Positions 36,638-44,298 of a stretch of 64,000 nt of DNA are shown here, piece by piece. Within the stretch, counting starts at the first letter, position 1; each line of letters begins with the position of its first letter. The DNA is from an uncultured Paracoccaceae bacterium (GTDB lineage Bacteria; Pseudomonadota; Alphaproteobacteria; Rhodobacterales; Rhodobacteraceae). The stretch lies in NCBI GenBank assembly GCA_958439195.1, contig OY288151.1, positions 62,001-126,000 of the forward strand. The letters are read 5' to 3'. A program made the position numbers and the translations under genes. A model generated the notes under the pieces. It had not been told where the DNA came from and made no database searches. It saw only the letters and a list, made by a program, of their open reading frames with translations.

Positions 36638-37332
36638 GGCGCGGTCCGAACCATTGCCTCGGCCTGTGCGATGCCGTCGGGATGGCCCACATCGCACCAG
36701 CCGCCATTGTGGAGCAGGCCGTAAAGCCGCCCTGCTGCAATCATCCTGTCCCACAGACGATTGAGCGAAAATACGTCTTCGCCAATTTCAGCCAACCCTT
36801 CGGTGCGCAGAATCTGTGCGCCAAGGTAGACAAGACCGGGTCTGCCATTGGCGCGGCTGAGGCGGGCATCAGCCGCCATCAGGAAATCGCCCGTGCCGGA
36901 ATGGCCGTTTGCCGTTTCAGCGGGAAGAAGCAGCATAAGGCCATCCATCCGTGCGCTATCCCAACTGTCCAAAAGCTGGGTCAGGGGGTTTTGCCCGGTC
37001 CAGACGGCATCCGTGTTCAGGGTGAGGACGGGGCTGGCGCCGAGGAGCGGACGCGCGACCTTTAGCCCGCCGCCGGTTTCCAGAATGCGGTCAACTTCAT
37101 GCGAGATGGCGACCCCCCGCCCGGAAAGGTGGGCGGTGATCTGGTCGGGCAGGTAGTGCGTGTTGGCGACGATGCGGGAAATGCCCGCGCCATCGGCCAA
37201 CAACAGGGCGTGGTCGATCAGCGGTTTGCCGGCAACCGGGATCAGGGGCTTTGGGCGTGTGGCTGTCAGCGCGCCCATGCGGGTGCCGAAGCCTGCGGCA
37301 AACAGCATCAGCGGTGGGGGTGCAGGCCGCAT
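36634..37332 (-). CDS. murU: Nucleotidyltransferase, MurU type
   Basis: Probable N-acetylmuramate-1-phosphate uridylyltransferase, making UDP-MurNAc from salvaged sugar. It has 232 residues. The N-terminal FAAGFGTRMGALTATRPKPLIPVAGKPLIDHAL in two blocks is the sugar-nucleotidyltransferase signature. TLNTDAVWTG holds the metal-binding Asp. The assignment to MurU rather than another sugar nucleotidyltransferase rests mainly on the adjacent AmgK-like kinase, which it overlaps by 25 bases. It ends in a 4-base overlap with addB. Confidence 0.85.
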   Translation of the reverse strand: MRPAPPPLMLFAAGFGTRMGALTATRPKPLIPVAGKPLIDHALLLADGAGISRIVANTHYLPDQITAHLSGRGVAISHEVDRILETGGGLKVARPLLGASPVLTLNTDAVWTGQNPLTQLLDSWDSARMDGLMLLLPAETANGHSGTGDFLMAADARLSRANGRPGLVYLGAQILRTEGLAEIGEDVFSLNRLWDRMIAAGRLYGLLHNGGWCDVGHPDGIAQAEAMVRTAP

Positions 37333-38324
37333 TGCGCACGTATCCTTTCCAGCGTTTCGGGTGTGGGTGCGGGCAGAAGATCGTTGCAGATCGCGGCCAG
37401 CGGTGCCAGCGCCGGATGCGCCAGGTTGTGCCAAAGTTGCGTCCAGACGCGGGGCATCAGGGAAAGGTAGCCGGGCTTTCCCCCTTTGAGGCAAAGCCGG
37501 GCAAAGATACCGAGGATGCGAAGCGCGCGCTGGGCACCCAAGGTGGCATAGGCGGGGGCAAAGGCGGTGGGGTCGGTTTGGGTGGCGGCGCAGAAGCGGG
37601 CGACCATCGCCGCCTCGGTTTCTGCCGCAACATCGCGGCGGGCGTCTTGTAGAAGCGACACCAGATCATAGCCGGGTTGGCCCATCTGGGCGAGTTGGAA
37701 ATCCAGTAGGCCCACCCGTGCAACGCCAGTTCGCCCTGGCAACCAGAGCAGGTTTTCAGCGTGGTAATCGCGCAGGATCATCACGCGCGGGCCATCGGCA
37801 CAGGTTCGCATAAGATCTGACAAAACTGTCACGAACATTGCGGAATCGGGTGCTTTTCCGGTGGCAGCGAAAGCATACCAATCGGGTGCAAAGGCGGCCG
37901 CAGCGGCCCAATCCTGCGCCGAGAGGTTGGGCAGGTCATGCGGCGCGGGGTGGCGTTGCAGGTGGACCAGAACGTCGGTCGCAGCGGCGTAAAGCGGAAT
38001 TTCCAGCGCGGAATCAGCGGCGACCAGCCGGGCGAACAGCCCGTCACCAAGATCTTCGATCAGCAGAAAGCCGTTGACGTAATCTTCGGCGAGGATTGCA
38101 GGAGGCGACAGCCCAAGGGCGGAAAGATGCCGTGCGATTGCGGCAAAAGCGGCGGGATCGTCACCTTTGCCAGGGGGCGCGTCCATCAGAACGGCGGTCT
38201 GGTCACCCAGTGTCAGCCGATCATAGCTTCGGTCAGACGCATCGCCTGCCAAAAAGTGGCGGCTGGCGCTTCCCCATCCGGCGTGACGCAGAAAGGCATC
38301 GGATAACGCGCGACGGCTGGTCAT
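37308..38324 (-). CDS. amgK: Aminoglycoside-phosphotransferase-fold kinase, AmgK type
   Basis: Probable anomeric kinase for N-acetylmuramate/N-acetylglucosamine in peptidoglycan recycling. It has 338 residues. The kinase catalytic loop is MILRDYHAENLLWLPG and the metal motif LLDFQLAQMGQPGYDL. FLAGDASDRSYDRL resembles the N-lobe nucleotide loop of AmgK. It sits between tsaE (4-base overlap) and the MurU-like gene (25-base overlap), the order seen in many proteobacteria. With MltA in the same window this gives a route from anhydro-muropeptides back to UDP-MurNAc, as inference. Confidence 0.85.
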   Translation of the reverse strand: MTSRRALSDAFLRHAGWGSASRHFLAGDASDRSYDRLTLGDQTAVLMDAPPGKGDDPAAFAAIARHLSALGLSPPAILAEDYVNGFLLIEDLGDGLFARLVAADSALEIPLYAAATDVLVHLQRHPAPHDLPNLSAQDWAAAAAFAPDWYAFAATGKAPDSAMFVTVLSDLMRTCADGPRVMILRDYHAENLLWLPGRTGVARVGLLDFQLAQMGQPGYDLVSLLQDARRDVAAETEAAMVARFCAATQTDPTAFAPAYATLGAQRALRILGIFARLCLKGGKPGYLSLMPRVWTQLWHNLAHPALAPLAAICNDLLPAPTPETLERIRAQCGLHPHR

Positions 38325-38797
38325 GCGATGGCCTTGGCAAGGGCGGCCCGCAAATCGGGGCGACCACCGGTAAGTTGAACCATCCGCCCATCCCCCTGCG
38401 CCATCAGCCGGACGCGCAGGGCATCCGGGGGCAGATGCCCCCCCAACCGATCTGGCCATTCGACAAGGCAGATCGCACTGGCGAAAGCGTCATCCAGCCC
38501 AAGCTCCAGAACCTCATCCGGGTGGGACAGGCGGTAAAGATCGGCATGCCAGATTTCCACATCGTCTGCCTGATAGGTTTGGACAAGGGTGAATGTGGGT
38601 GAGGGAACATCTTCCATCCGGCCAAGGCGCGCACGGATAAGGGCGCGGGCAAGATGGGATTTTCCGGCCCCGATCGGACCTTCGAGAAGGACGCAATCCC
38701 CGGCCCGAAGCTGACCAGCCAGCGCCACCCCAAGGGCGGCAGTTGCATCTTCGTTTGCGAGGAAGACTGTGGTTTCTGATGAATCTGTGCCGGACAT
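38321..38797 (-). CDS. tsaE: TsaE, ATPase for tRNA t6A modification
   Basis: ATPase that works with TsaD and TsaB in making threonylcarbamoyl-adenosine at position 37 of ANN-decoding tRNAs. It has 158 residues. The Walker A motif is GPIGAGKSHLARAL and the family block SPTFTLVQTYQ with HADLYRL follows. A GTG six bases upstream is an alternative start. tsaD lies at 49.8 kb in the same window; tsaB was not seen. It overlaps amgK by 4 bases. Confidence 0.93.
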   Translation of the reverse strand: MSGTDSSETTVFLANEDATAALGVALAGQLRAGDCVLLEGPIGAGKSHLARALIRARLGRMEDVPSPTFTLVQTYQADDVEIWHADLYRLSHPDEVLELGLDDAFASAICLVEWPDRLGGHLPPDALRVRLMAQGDGRMVQLTGGRPDLRAALAKAIA

Positions 38798-38841
38798 GGG
38801 CACAGTCTTACCGCCGCGCCCAACCGCCGCAAGCAGATCGG

Positions 38842-40002
38842 TTAGGTGCCGTGGCGTGTTCCGGCAAGGGCGCGGGGCAGCACCTCGGCCATGATGGGGC
38901 TGAAACCCACAAGGGTGGCACCATCCGACAGGGGCGCAAAGCGGCAGGTGATCAAGCGCCCGTCCAGAAGCCGCGCCTCGGCCTGCCAGGGAATGCGATC
39001 TTCAAGCCGGGCCGAAAACTCCTCGGCTTCGGACCAGAGCATTGAGGGTGCCGACATCGCGCGCCAATGCGCGGCGATCTGGCCGAACGCGATAGGGGCA
39101 AGCTGTTCACCGGGATCGTGGCCCCAAAGGGCGGCATAGGCCGTGTTCGACATCACAAGCTGGCCCGTGGCGGCAAAGACGGCAATGCCTTCGTCCATCG
39201 TATCCACGACACGCTGGCATAGTTCCAGATCGGCACGATAGCGGCGGCTGCGGATGATTTCGGTCGAAATATCGTCGATCATCAGCGCAAGGCTGCCATC
39301 CAGGTGCCGCCGCCCACTGATGCGGTAGGTCTGACCACCGGGAAGGGCCCAGGTATCTTCAAACTGTCCGCTAGCAGCGGCGCGTTCCATATCGGCAAGC
39401 TGTTGCCGCCAACCTTTCCAATCTTTTGGTTCCGGGATCATGTTCCGGTCGCGCATCCCATCCAGCATGGCAATCAGCGATGGGCGGCGCGACAGAAATT
39501 CCGGGGAAAGGCCTGTCAAATCGGCCAAGGCCGGATTGAAACTTTGCAAATGGCGGCTGTGATCAAAAACCGCGAGTCCGGTCGCCAGTTGGGCAAACGT
39601 CTTGGCCATTGCCTGAACCATGTCGCGCAGGTTGGATTCGGCCCGGACAAGGTCATCGACGGGCTGCGCATAGCCGACATCGCCCCGGATCGTTACGTTG
39701 AACCATCGCGTGCCATCCTTGGTTTCCAGACAGGCCCGCCCCTCCACCAAGGGCAGACCTTTGCCGTAGTTTCCATCCGTCAGTGCCTTGTAGGCCGGAT
39801 TTGACCAGATCACATTTCCAGCAAGGTCGGTTTTCCAAAGCGGCAGCGGCATTTGATCTGCCGAAGATGCAACAAAACACGTCGCGTCTGCCGCATTTCG
39901 CGCCGGAATTCGGGGTATGGCGGACAGGACAACAAGACCCAGCGCCGCGCCAAGCACAGCGAGGGCAAGGAATTCCAGCCAGATCACAGGTGTCACGTGC
40001 AT
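38842..40002 (-). CDS. Membrane-anchored multi-PAS protein without kinase domain (DivL-like candidate)
   Basis: A 386-residue protein with an N-terminal membrane segment (residues 7-29) and three PAS-like stretches (about 46-110, 130-240 and 255-365; for example LATGLAVFDHSRHLQSFNPAL and MDEGIAVFAATGQLVMSNTAYAALWG). There is no HisKA or HATPase domain and no stop-codon damage, so it is not a truncated kinase. In Rhodobacter capsulatus a PAS-only DivL protein controls CtrA and is encoded close to the reg genes, as I recall; the same position here makes that identity plausible but unproved. A perfect CtrA consensus lies 41-56 bases upstream. A GTG at 39996 is an alternative start. Confidence 0.75.
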   Translation of the reverse strand: MHVTPVIWLEFLALAVLGAALGLVVLSAIPRIPARNAADATCFVASSADQMPLPLWKTDLAGNVIWSNPAYKALTDGNYGKGLPLVEGRACLETKDGTRWFNVTIRGDVGYAQPVDDLVRAESNLRDMVQAMAKTFAQLATGLAVFDHSRHLQSFNPALADLTGLSPEFLSRRPSLIAMLDGMRDRNMIPEPKDWKGWRQQLADMERAAASGQFEDTWALPGGQTYRISGRRHLDGSLALMIDDISTEIIRSRRYRADLELCQRVVDTMDEGIAVFAATGQLVMSNTAYAALWGHDPGEQLAPIAFGQIAAHWRAMSAPSMLWSEAEEFSARLEDRIPWQAEARLLDGRLITCRFAPLSDGATLVGFSPIMAEVLPRALAGTRHGT

Positions 40003-40042
40003 TCCGCCGAGTTGGTGCTGCTCAACCCTTGCGAGAGTAACC

Positions 40043-40058
40043 TTAACAATTTGTTAAC
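40043..40058. promoter_or_regulatory. CtrA-binding site consensus upstream of the PAS gene
   Basis: TTAACAATTTGTTAAC matches both the Caulobacter consensus TTAA-N7-TTAAC and the Rhodobacterales form TTAAC-N5-GTTAAC exactly. It includes a 15-bp perfect palindrome. It lies 41 bases upstream of the leftward PAS gene, where it would overlap a promoter, and downstream of regB. Confidence 0.7.
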
Positions 40059-40060
40059 GC

Positions 40061-40079
40061 GCCGCGCCTGTTTCGCGGC
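40061..40079 (-). other. Stem-loop after regB
   Basis: GCCGCG/CGCGGC with a 7-base loop lies 29 bases after the regB stop. No T-run follows on the minus strand, so it is at most a weak or Rho-assisted terminator. Confidence 0.3.
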
Positions 40080-40107
40080 GACCCTGCCAAGACACGGCTT
40101 GCGCGGT

Positions 40108-41496
40108 TCAGGCTTCGAACCTGCGGTTGTCGCCCAATTGGGACGCGCCTGGGGCAACAAGATCGGCGGATTTCCAGACCAGTTCTACGATCGCGCCGCA
40201 GCGTTCTGGCCGTTCGTCGGGCGCGAGGAAAGGGTCCGAGGCGTTGGCAAAGGAAAGTTCCGCCCCTGTGCGTTCCAGCAGGGTCTTTGCGATGAACAAA
40301 CCCAGACCCATGCCTTCGTATTCTGGCCGACGGTGCAAATCCTGCGCCGAGCGGCGGGACCGGACGAAGGGATCGCCAATGCGCCCAATCACCTGCGAGG
40401 GGTAGCCTTCGCCATCATCCACGATGCGGATGGTGATGCTGCCATCCGTCCATTCACCATCAACCCAGACGGTGCTGCGCGCAAAATCGACGGCATTCTG
40501 GATCAGGTTGCGTAGACCGTGAATCACTTCGGGTCGCCGCAGGATGGTGGGCTGGCGTTCGCCGCCACCCGGCCCTTGGGACAGGGTGAATTCCACCTGT
40601 TTTCCCCGGCCCATATGCGGTTCTGCCGCCTCACGCAGGACAGAGCCAAGAGGGGCCTGACGCAGATGCAGGTCATCTTTGCCAGCCCGCCCCATACCGC
40701 GCAGGATGTCGCGGCAGCGATCGGCCTGATCACGGATCAGGGCCGCGTCCTCCAGTAAATGGGGGTGATCCTTCAACTCCTCCATCAATTCGGTGCTGAC
40801 GAGTTTGATGGTGGCCAGGGGCGTTCCCAATTCATGCGCCGCCGCGGCGACCACGCCACCCAGATCCGTCAGTTTTTGTTCGCGCGCCAGCGCCATCTGG
40901 GTGGCCAGAAGCGCATCGGACATTGACCGGATTTCCGTAGCGATCCGGCGCGAATAGAGGCCGAGGAACACGATCCCGATGACGATGGCCAACCAATAGC
41001 CAAATTCAAATACCAGCGGGACGGCCAACCGATCACCGTTGGCAAAGTAAAGCGGGACATTCACGAAGGCGATAATTGAGGTGAACAGGATCGCCAGCAC
41101 GCCCAGCAGGATCGTTGTCCGCAATTCCAGCGCCGAGGCCGAGATGGTTACCGGTGCCAGTATCAGCAGGGCAAAGGGGTTCGTCAGCCCGCCGGTCAAG
41201 TAAAGCAGAAAGCACAACTGGGACAGATCGAACAGCAGGGTCAGCATCGCCTCGAATTCCGAAAGCCGTTTGTTTTCGGGATAGACGAAGCTGGAAATCA
41301 GGTTCGCAATGATCGACGCGCCAACCGCCATATAGCAAAGGCCCAGCGGCAACTGTATGCCATAGACCCTGTCGGCGACGGTTATCGCGGCAAGTTGCCC
41401 GGTGATCGCCATCCAGCGCAACAGGATAAGCGTCCGCAACCGGACCCAATCGCTGCGTGTGTCGCGGGACAGAAGGCCGAAGCCGGAATCCATCAT
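40108..41496 (-). CDS. regB: RegB/PrrB, redox-sensing histidine kinase
   Basis: Membrane kinase of 462 residues that senses the respiratory/quinone redox state and phosphorylates RegA. About six membrane helices fill residues 25-180, with the ubiquinone-linked GGLTNPF heptad at 102-108. The H-box is AAAHELGTPLATI with His221. The redox-active cysteine is Cys261 in DRCRDIL. ATPase boxes are NLIQNAVDFA, DDGEGYP and GMGLGLFIAKTL. It is divergent from senC-regA with 91 bases between starts, the arrangement known in Rhodobacter. The second codon is also Met. Confidence 0.97.
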   Translation of the reverse strand: MMDSGFGLLSRDTRSDWVRLRTLILLRWMAITGQLAAITVADRVYGIQLPLGLCYMAVGASIIANLISSFVYPENKRLSEFEAMLTLLFDLSQLCFLLYLTGGLTNPFALLILAPVTISASALELRTTILLGVLAILFTSIIAFVNVPLYFANGDRLAVPLVFEFGYWLAIVIGIVFLGLYSRRIATEIRSMSDALLATQMALAREQKLTDLGGVVAAAAHELGTPLATIKLVSTELMEELKDHPHLLEDAALIRDQADRCRDILRGMGRAGKDDLHLRQAPLGSVLREAAEPHMGRGKQVEFTLSQGPGGGERQPTILRRPEVIHGLRNLIQNAVDFARSTVWVDGEWTDGSITIRIVDDGEGYPSQVIGRIGDPFVRSRRSAQDLHRRPEYEGMGLGLFIAKTLLERTGAELSFANASDPFLAPDERPERCGAIVELVWKSADLVAPGASQLGDNRRFEA

Positions 41497-41511
41497 GTCA
41501 GGGCTGTGCCT

Positions 41512-41530
41512 TGCGTGACCATATTTCGCA
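41512..41530. promoter_or_regulatory. Possible RegA operator between regB and senC
   Basis: TGCG-N11-CGCA lies in the shared promoter interval. RegA/PrrA sites are loose GCG...CGC inverted repeats with variable spacing, and this regulon often controls its own genes. The match is weak. Confidence 0.25.
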
Positions 41531-41587
41531 TTGTTAAGGGGCGGTTCATCCGCGATTTATGTGTTCAAAGTTAGAAGGATTACCGCG

Positions 41588-42199
41588 ATGAGCAAGCTTT
41601 ACGCAGGTCTGGCCGCAGCGGCCGTTGTCGGGATGGTGGGCGGCCTGTTCGCCTATGCCCAACTGGCGCAATCGGATGATGTCTTTGCCGAATGCCGGGC
41701 CGGGGCCGTGGGGGGCGATATTGGGGGGCCGTTCACCCTGCAAAGCACGACAGGGGCACTGGTTACGGAAAAGGATGTGATCACAAAGCCCAGCCTTGTC
41801 TATTTCGGATATACGTTCTGCCCCGATGTCTGCCCATTGGACAATGCCCGCAACGCCGAGGCAGTGGATATTCTGGAAGAGCGCGGATTTGACGTGAACC
41901 CCGTTTTCATCACCATTGATCCGGCACGCGATACGCCAGAGGTAATGGGGGATTTTGCGGCCAATATGCACCCCAAGATGATTGGCCTTACCGGCACGGA
42001 AGAACAGGTGAAGGCCGCATCGCAGGCTTACAAGACCTATTACAGAAAGCAGAATTCGGATGACCCAGAGTATTATTTGATGGATCATTCCACATTTACC
42101 TATCTTGTCCTGCCTGAAACCGGCTTTGTCGACTTCTTCAAGCGGGATGATACGGCAGAGCAGATGGCAGATCGCACAGCCTGTTTCCTGTCGCAGTAA
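41588..42199 (+). CDS. senC: SenC/PrrC, SCO1-family copper protein
   Basis: Membrane-anchored copper protein needed for assembly of the CuA or CuB site of cytochrome oxidases and for signalling in the Reg system. It has 203 residues. One N-terminal membrane helix (residues 5-25) anchors a thioredoxin fold with the copper ligands in YTFCPDVCPLDN (Cys78, Cys82) and His167 in LMDHSTF. The ATG at 41588 fits the family; the frame is open upstream. It is followed by regA after 70 bases. Confidence 0.96.
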   Translation: MSKLYAGLAAAAVVGMVGGLFAYAQLAQSDDVFAECRAGAVGGDIGGPFTLQSTTGALVTEKDVITKPSLVYFGYTFCPDVCPLDNARNAEAVDILEERGFDVNPVFITIDPARDTPEVMGDFAANMHPKMIGLTGTEEQVKAASQAYKTYYRKQNSDDPEYYLMDHSTFTYLVLPETGFVDFFKRDDTAEQMADRTACFLSQ

Positions 42200-42269
42200 C
42201 GGCAGGAAATTTGACCAGACCCCCAAAGCCGCCTACTTCATAGGCACGTTGATGATGAAGGGGAACACG

Positions 42270-42824
42270 ATGGCTGACGACCTGATTGTCGATCTTGGCG
42301 CGGATCGGACGCTGCTGCTTGTTGATGATGATGAACCCTTTGTTAAAAGATTGGCAAAGGCGATGGAAAAGCGCGGATTTCTGCCGGAAACGGCAGAAAG
42401 CGTGGCGGCGGGGCGGGCAATCGCTGTGGCGCGGCCACCGGCCTATGCCGTGGTGGACCTGCGGCTTGAGGATGGAAATGGCCTGGACGTGGTCGAGGCG
42501 TTGCGCGAACGCAGGCCCGATTGCAGGATCGTGGTGCTGACTGGGTATGGCGCGATTGCCACTGCAGTGGCCGCGGTAAAGATTGGCGCGACGGATTATC
42601 TGTCAAAACCCGCTGATGCCAATGATGTGATGAATGCCCTTTTGTCGCGGACGGAAACCTTGCCGGGGCCGCCGGAAAACCCGATGTCGGCGGATCGGGT
42701 GCGGTGGGAACACATTCAACGGGTTTATGAAATGTGCGACAGGAACGTGTCTGAAACCGCCCGGCGCCTAAGTATGCACCGACGCACTTTGCAACGTATT
42801 CTGGCAAAACGCAGTCCAAAATAA
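42270..42824 (+). CDS. regA: RegA/PrrA, redox response regulator
   Basis: Global DNA-binding regulator activated by RegB; controls photosynthesis, respiration, carbon and nitrogen fixation genes where these exist. It has 184 residues, standard length. The receiver has LLLVDDDEPF, acceptor Asp63 in VVDLRLEDGNG and the lysine in YLSKPAD. A Pro-rich linker leads to the Fis-like helix-turn-helix ETARRLSMHRRTLQRIL near the C-terminus. The start ATG follows AAGGGGAAC. The frame is open upstream into senC. Confidence 0.97.
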   Translation: MADDLIVDLGADRTLLLVDDDEPFVKRLAKAMEKRGFLPETAESVAAGRAIAVARPPAYAVVDLRLEDGNGLDVVEALRERRPDCRIVVLTGYGAIATAVAAVKIGATDYLSKPADANDVMNALLSRTETLPGPPENPMSADRVRWEHIQRVYEMCDRNVSETARRLSMHRRTLQRILAKRSPK

Positions 42825-42892
42825 TCAGCTTGTTGAATTAAGGGCGCGTATTCCGTAAAAGATCGATATCCCGGTTAATGGAGTATGCAGGA

Positions 42893-43207
42893 ATGAGCGT
42901 CGATCTTAATTCAATGTCGCTGAAGGAGCTGAAAGACCTTCAGGCTCAGGTGGCAAAAGCGATAGCAAGTTTTGAGGATCGCAAGAAGAAGGCAGCTTTG
43001 GCAGAGCTGGAAGAAAAGGCCCGTGAAATGGGCTTTTCCTTGGCGGAATTGACCGGAACTGCGGTGCCGCGCAAGCGTTCGCCCGCGACCGCGAAATACG
43101 TCAATCCGGCCAATGCAGCAGAAACCTGGTCCGGGCGTGGGCGCAAGCCCCGTTGGTTTGCCGAGGCTTTGGCCAAAGGTCGCAAACCCGAAGATATGGC
43201 GCTGTAA
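42893..43207 (+). CDS. hvrA: H-NS family nucleoid protein, HvrA type
   Basis: Small histone-like DNA-binding regulator of 104 residues. The N-terminal coiled-coil (LNSMSLKELKDLQAQVAKAIASFEDRKKKAAL in two parts) is the oligomerisation domain. The C-terminal DNA-binding segment is KYVNPANAAETWSGRGRKPRW, the alphaproteobacterial H-NS core with its RGRKP loop. HvrA follows regA in Rhodobacter capsulatus and tunes photosynthesis genes by light; the same order here supports the name. The ATG at 42893 fits GGAG spacing better than one at 42878. It faces the LysR gene with no bases between stops. Confidence 0.92.
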   Translation: MSVDLNSMSLKELKDLQAQVAKAIASFEDRKKKAALAELEEKAREMGFSLAELTGTAVPRKRSPATAKYVNPANAAETWSGRGRKPRWFAEALAKGRKPEDMAL

Positions 43208-44083
43208 TCAGGCTGCGGATTCAAGCCATTTGACAAAGGCCCGGGTTGCCGCGCGCTGCGGCCCCGGCGTTGTAACGATGAAATAGGCGGGAAGGTGATC
43301 CTTGCTGTCATGCAGCAGGACCAAACGTCCTTCTTCAAGATCATCTTCCATCAGGGCCAGACTTTCTACCACAAGGCCAAGTCCCTGCCGTGCCGCGGCA
43401 AGAGAAAGCTCTTCGCTGGTGAAATCGGTTCGGCTGACTGTTTCAGGGTTCAGCCCCAGGCTTTTCAGATAGTTTTCCTGTTCCGGCCAATCGCGGGCAA
43501 GAATCCATTCCATTTCCTGCATTTCCGCGATGGTCAGTGAGAAGCGCCCGCCCAGCAGATCGGGCGCTGCGGCCACGGCCATGCGGGCAGAGGCCAGAAA
43601 CCGTGATGTGACGCCAGGCCAGTCGCCGTTGCCATAACGGATGCCAAGGTCCATGCCATCGCGCCGCAGATCGGACACGCGCGCATCAGGGTGCAGCGTT
43701 AGGGCGATGTCAGGGAAGCGGTCCCAGAAATCCTTGAGCCGGGGCATAAGCCATTGTGTGGCGAAACTGGCCGTCAGGGTAATGCGGACAGGCCGGTCAG
43801 AACCGCCCGCCCTAAGTGCTGCAACGCCAGAGGCAATCGAGCCGAACCCGTCGGCCAGCGCCTGCGCCAATTGTTGCCCTTCGACCGTCAACGCCATGCC
43901 GCGCCCATCCCTTGTGACAAGCGGCGTTTCCAACGTGGATTCGAGGGCGCGCACCTGCTGCGCCACAGCGGCATGGGTGACATTCAGCGTGCGGGCCGCC
44001 TGTGAAAACCCCCCAAGCTCTGCCACCGCAGCAAAAGCGCGGAGCGAGGAAAGAGAGGGCAGGTCGCGCCAGTTCAGCGTCAT
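43208..44083 (-). CDS. LysR-family regulator, GcvA-like
   Basis: DNA-binding regulator of 291 residues. The winged helix is LPSLSSLRAFAAVAELGGFSQAARTLNVTHAAVAQQVRALE in parts, and the opening LPSLSSLRAF is typical of the GcvA/AmpR branch. The remaining 200 residues form the periplasmic-binding-like effector domain. The target cannot be told from sequence. The upstream interval has two inverted repeats and a possible small divergent gene. Confidence 0.9.
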   Translation of the reverse strand: MTLNWRDLPSLSSLRAFAAVAELGGFSQAARTLNVTHAAVAQQVRALESTLETPLVTRDGRGMALTVEGQQLAQALADGFGSIASGVAALRAGGSDRPVRITLTASFATQWLMPRLKDFWDRFPDIALTLHPDARVSDLRRDGMDLGIRYGNGDWPGVTSRFLASARMAVAAAPDLLGGRFSLTIAEMQEMEWILARDWPEQENYLKSLGLNPETVSRTDFTSEELSLAAARQGLGLVVESLALMEDDLEEGRLVLLHDSKDHLPAYFIVTTPGPQRAATRAFVKWLESAA

Positions 44084-44108
44084 ATGTTAGCTGTGATTAC
44101 ATGTATGA

Positions 44109-44162
44109 AAGTTTTCTGACTCGGAAACTTCAACAGAAAAGCCTAGGAAAGCCAAGTTGAAG
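44109..44162. promoter_or_regulatory. Inverted repeats upstream of the LysR gene
   Basis: AAGTTT-N10-AAACTT (44109-44130) and CTTCAAC/GTTGAAG (44128-44134 and 44156-44162) lie 26-79 bases from the lysR start. LysR proteins usually bind such interrupted dyads near their own promoter, so these are candidate operators. Confidence 0.35.
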
Positions 44163-44181
44163 CTGATGAGAGGATCAGAAA

Positions 44182-44298
44182 ATGTTACAGATATTCGCCG
44201 AAGCCCTGCTTCTTGCCACCGGTCAGCGGCCACATGGGCAGACCAACCAAAAACGCCACCCTGCCGTGCAGACATCGCCGGCTCAGGTTGGTGGCTGA
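44182..44298 (+). CDS. Possible small protein, 38 residues
   Basis: A short frame starts MLQIFAEALLLATGQ and ends at a TGA at 44298. GAGAGG precedes the ATG at suitable spacing, and the gene would be divergent from lysR, the classic place for a LysR target. It overlaps the 3' end of the leftward HD gene by 16 bases. No family recognised. Its only support is the ribosome site and position, so chance is a real alternative. Confidence 0.3.
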   Translation: MLQIFAEALLLATGQRPHGQTNQKRHPAVQTSPAQVGG

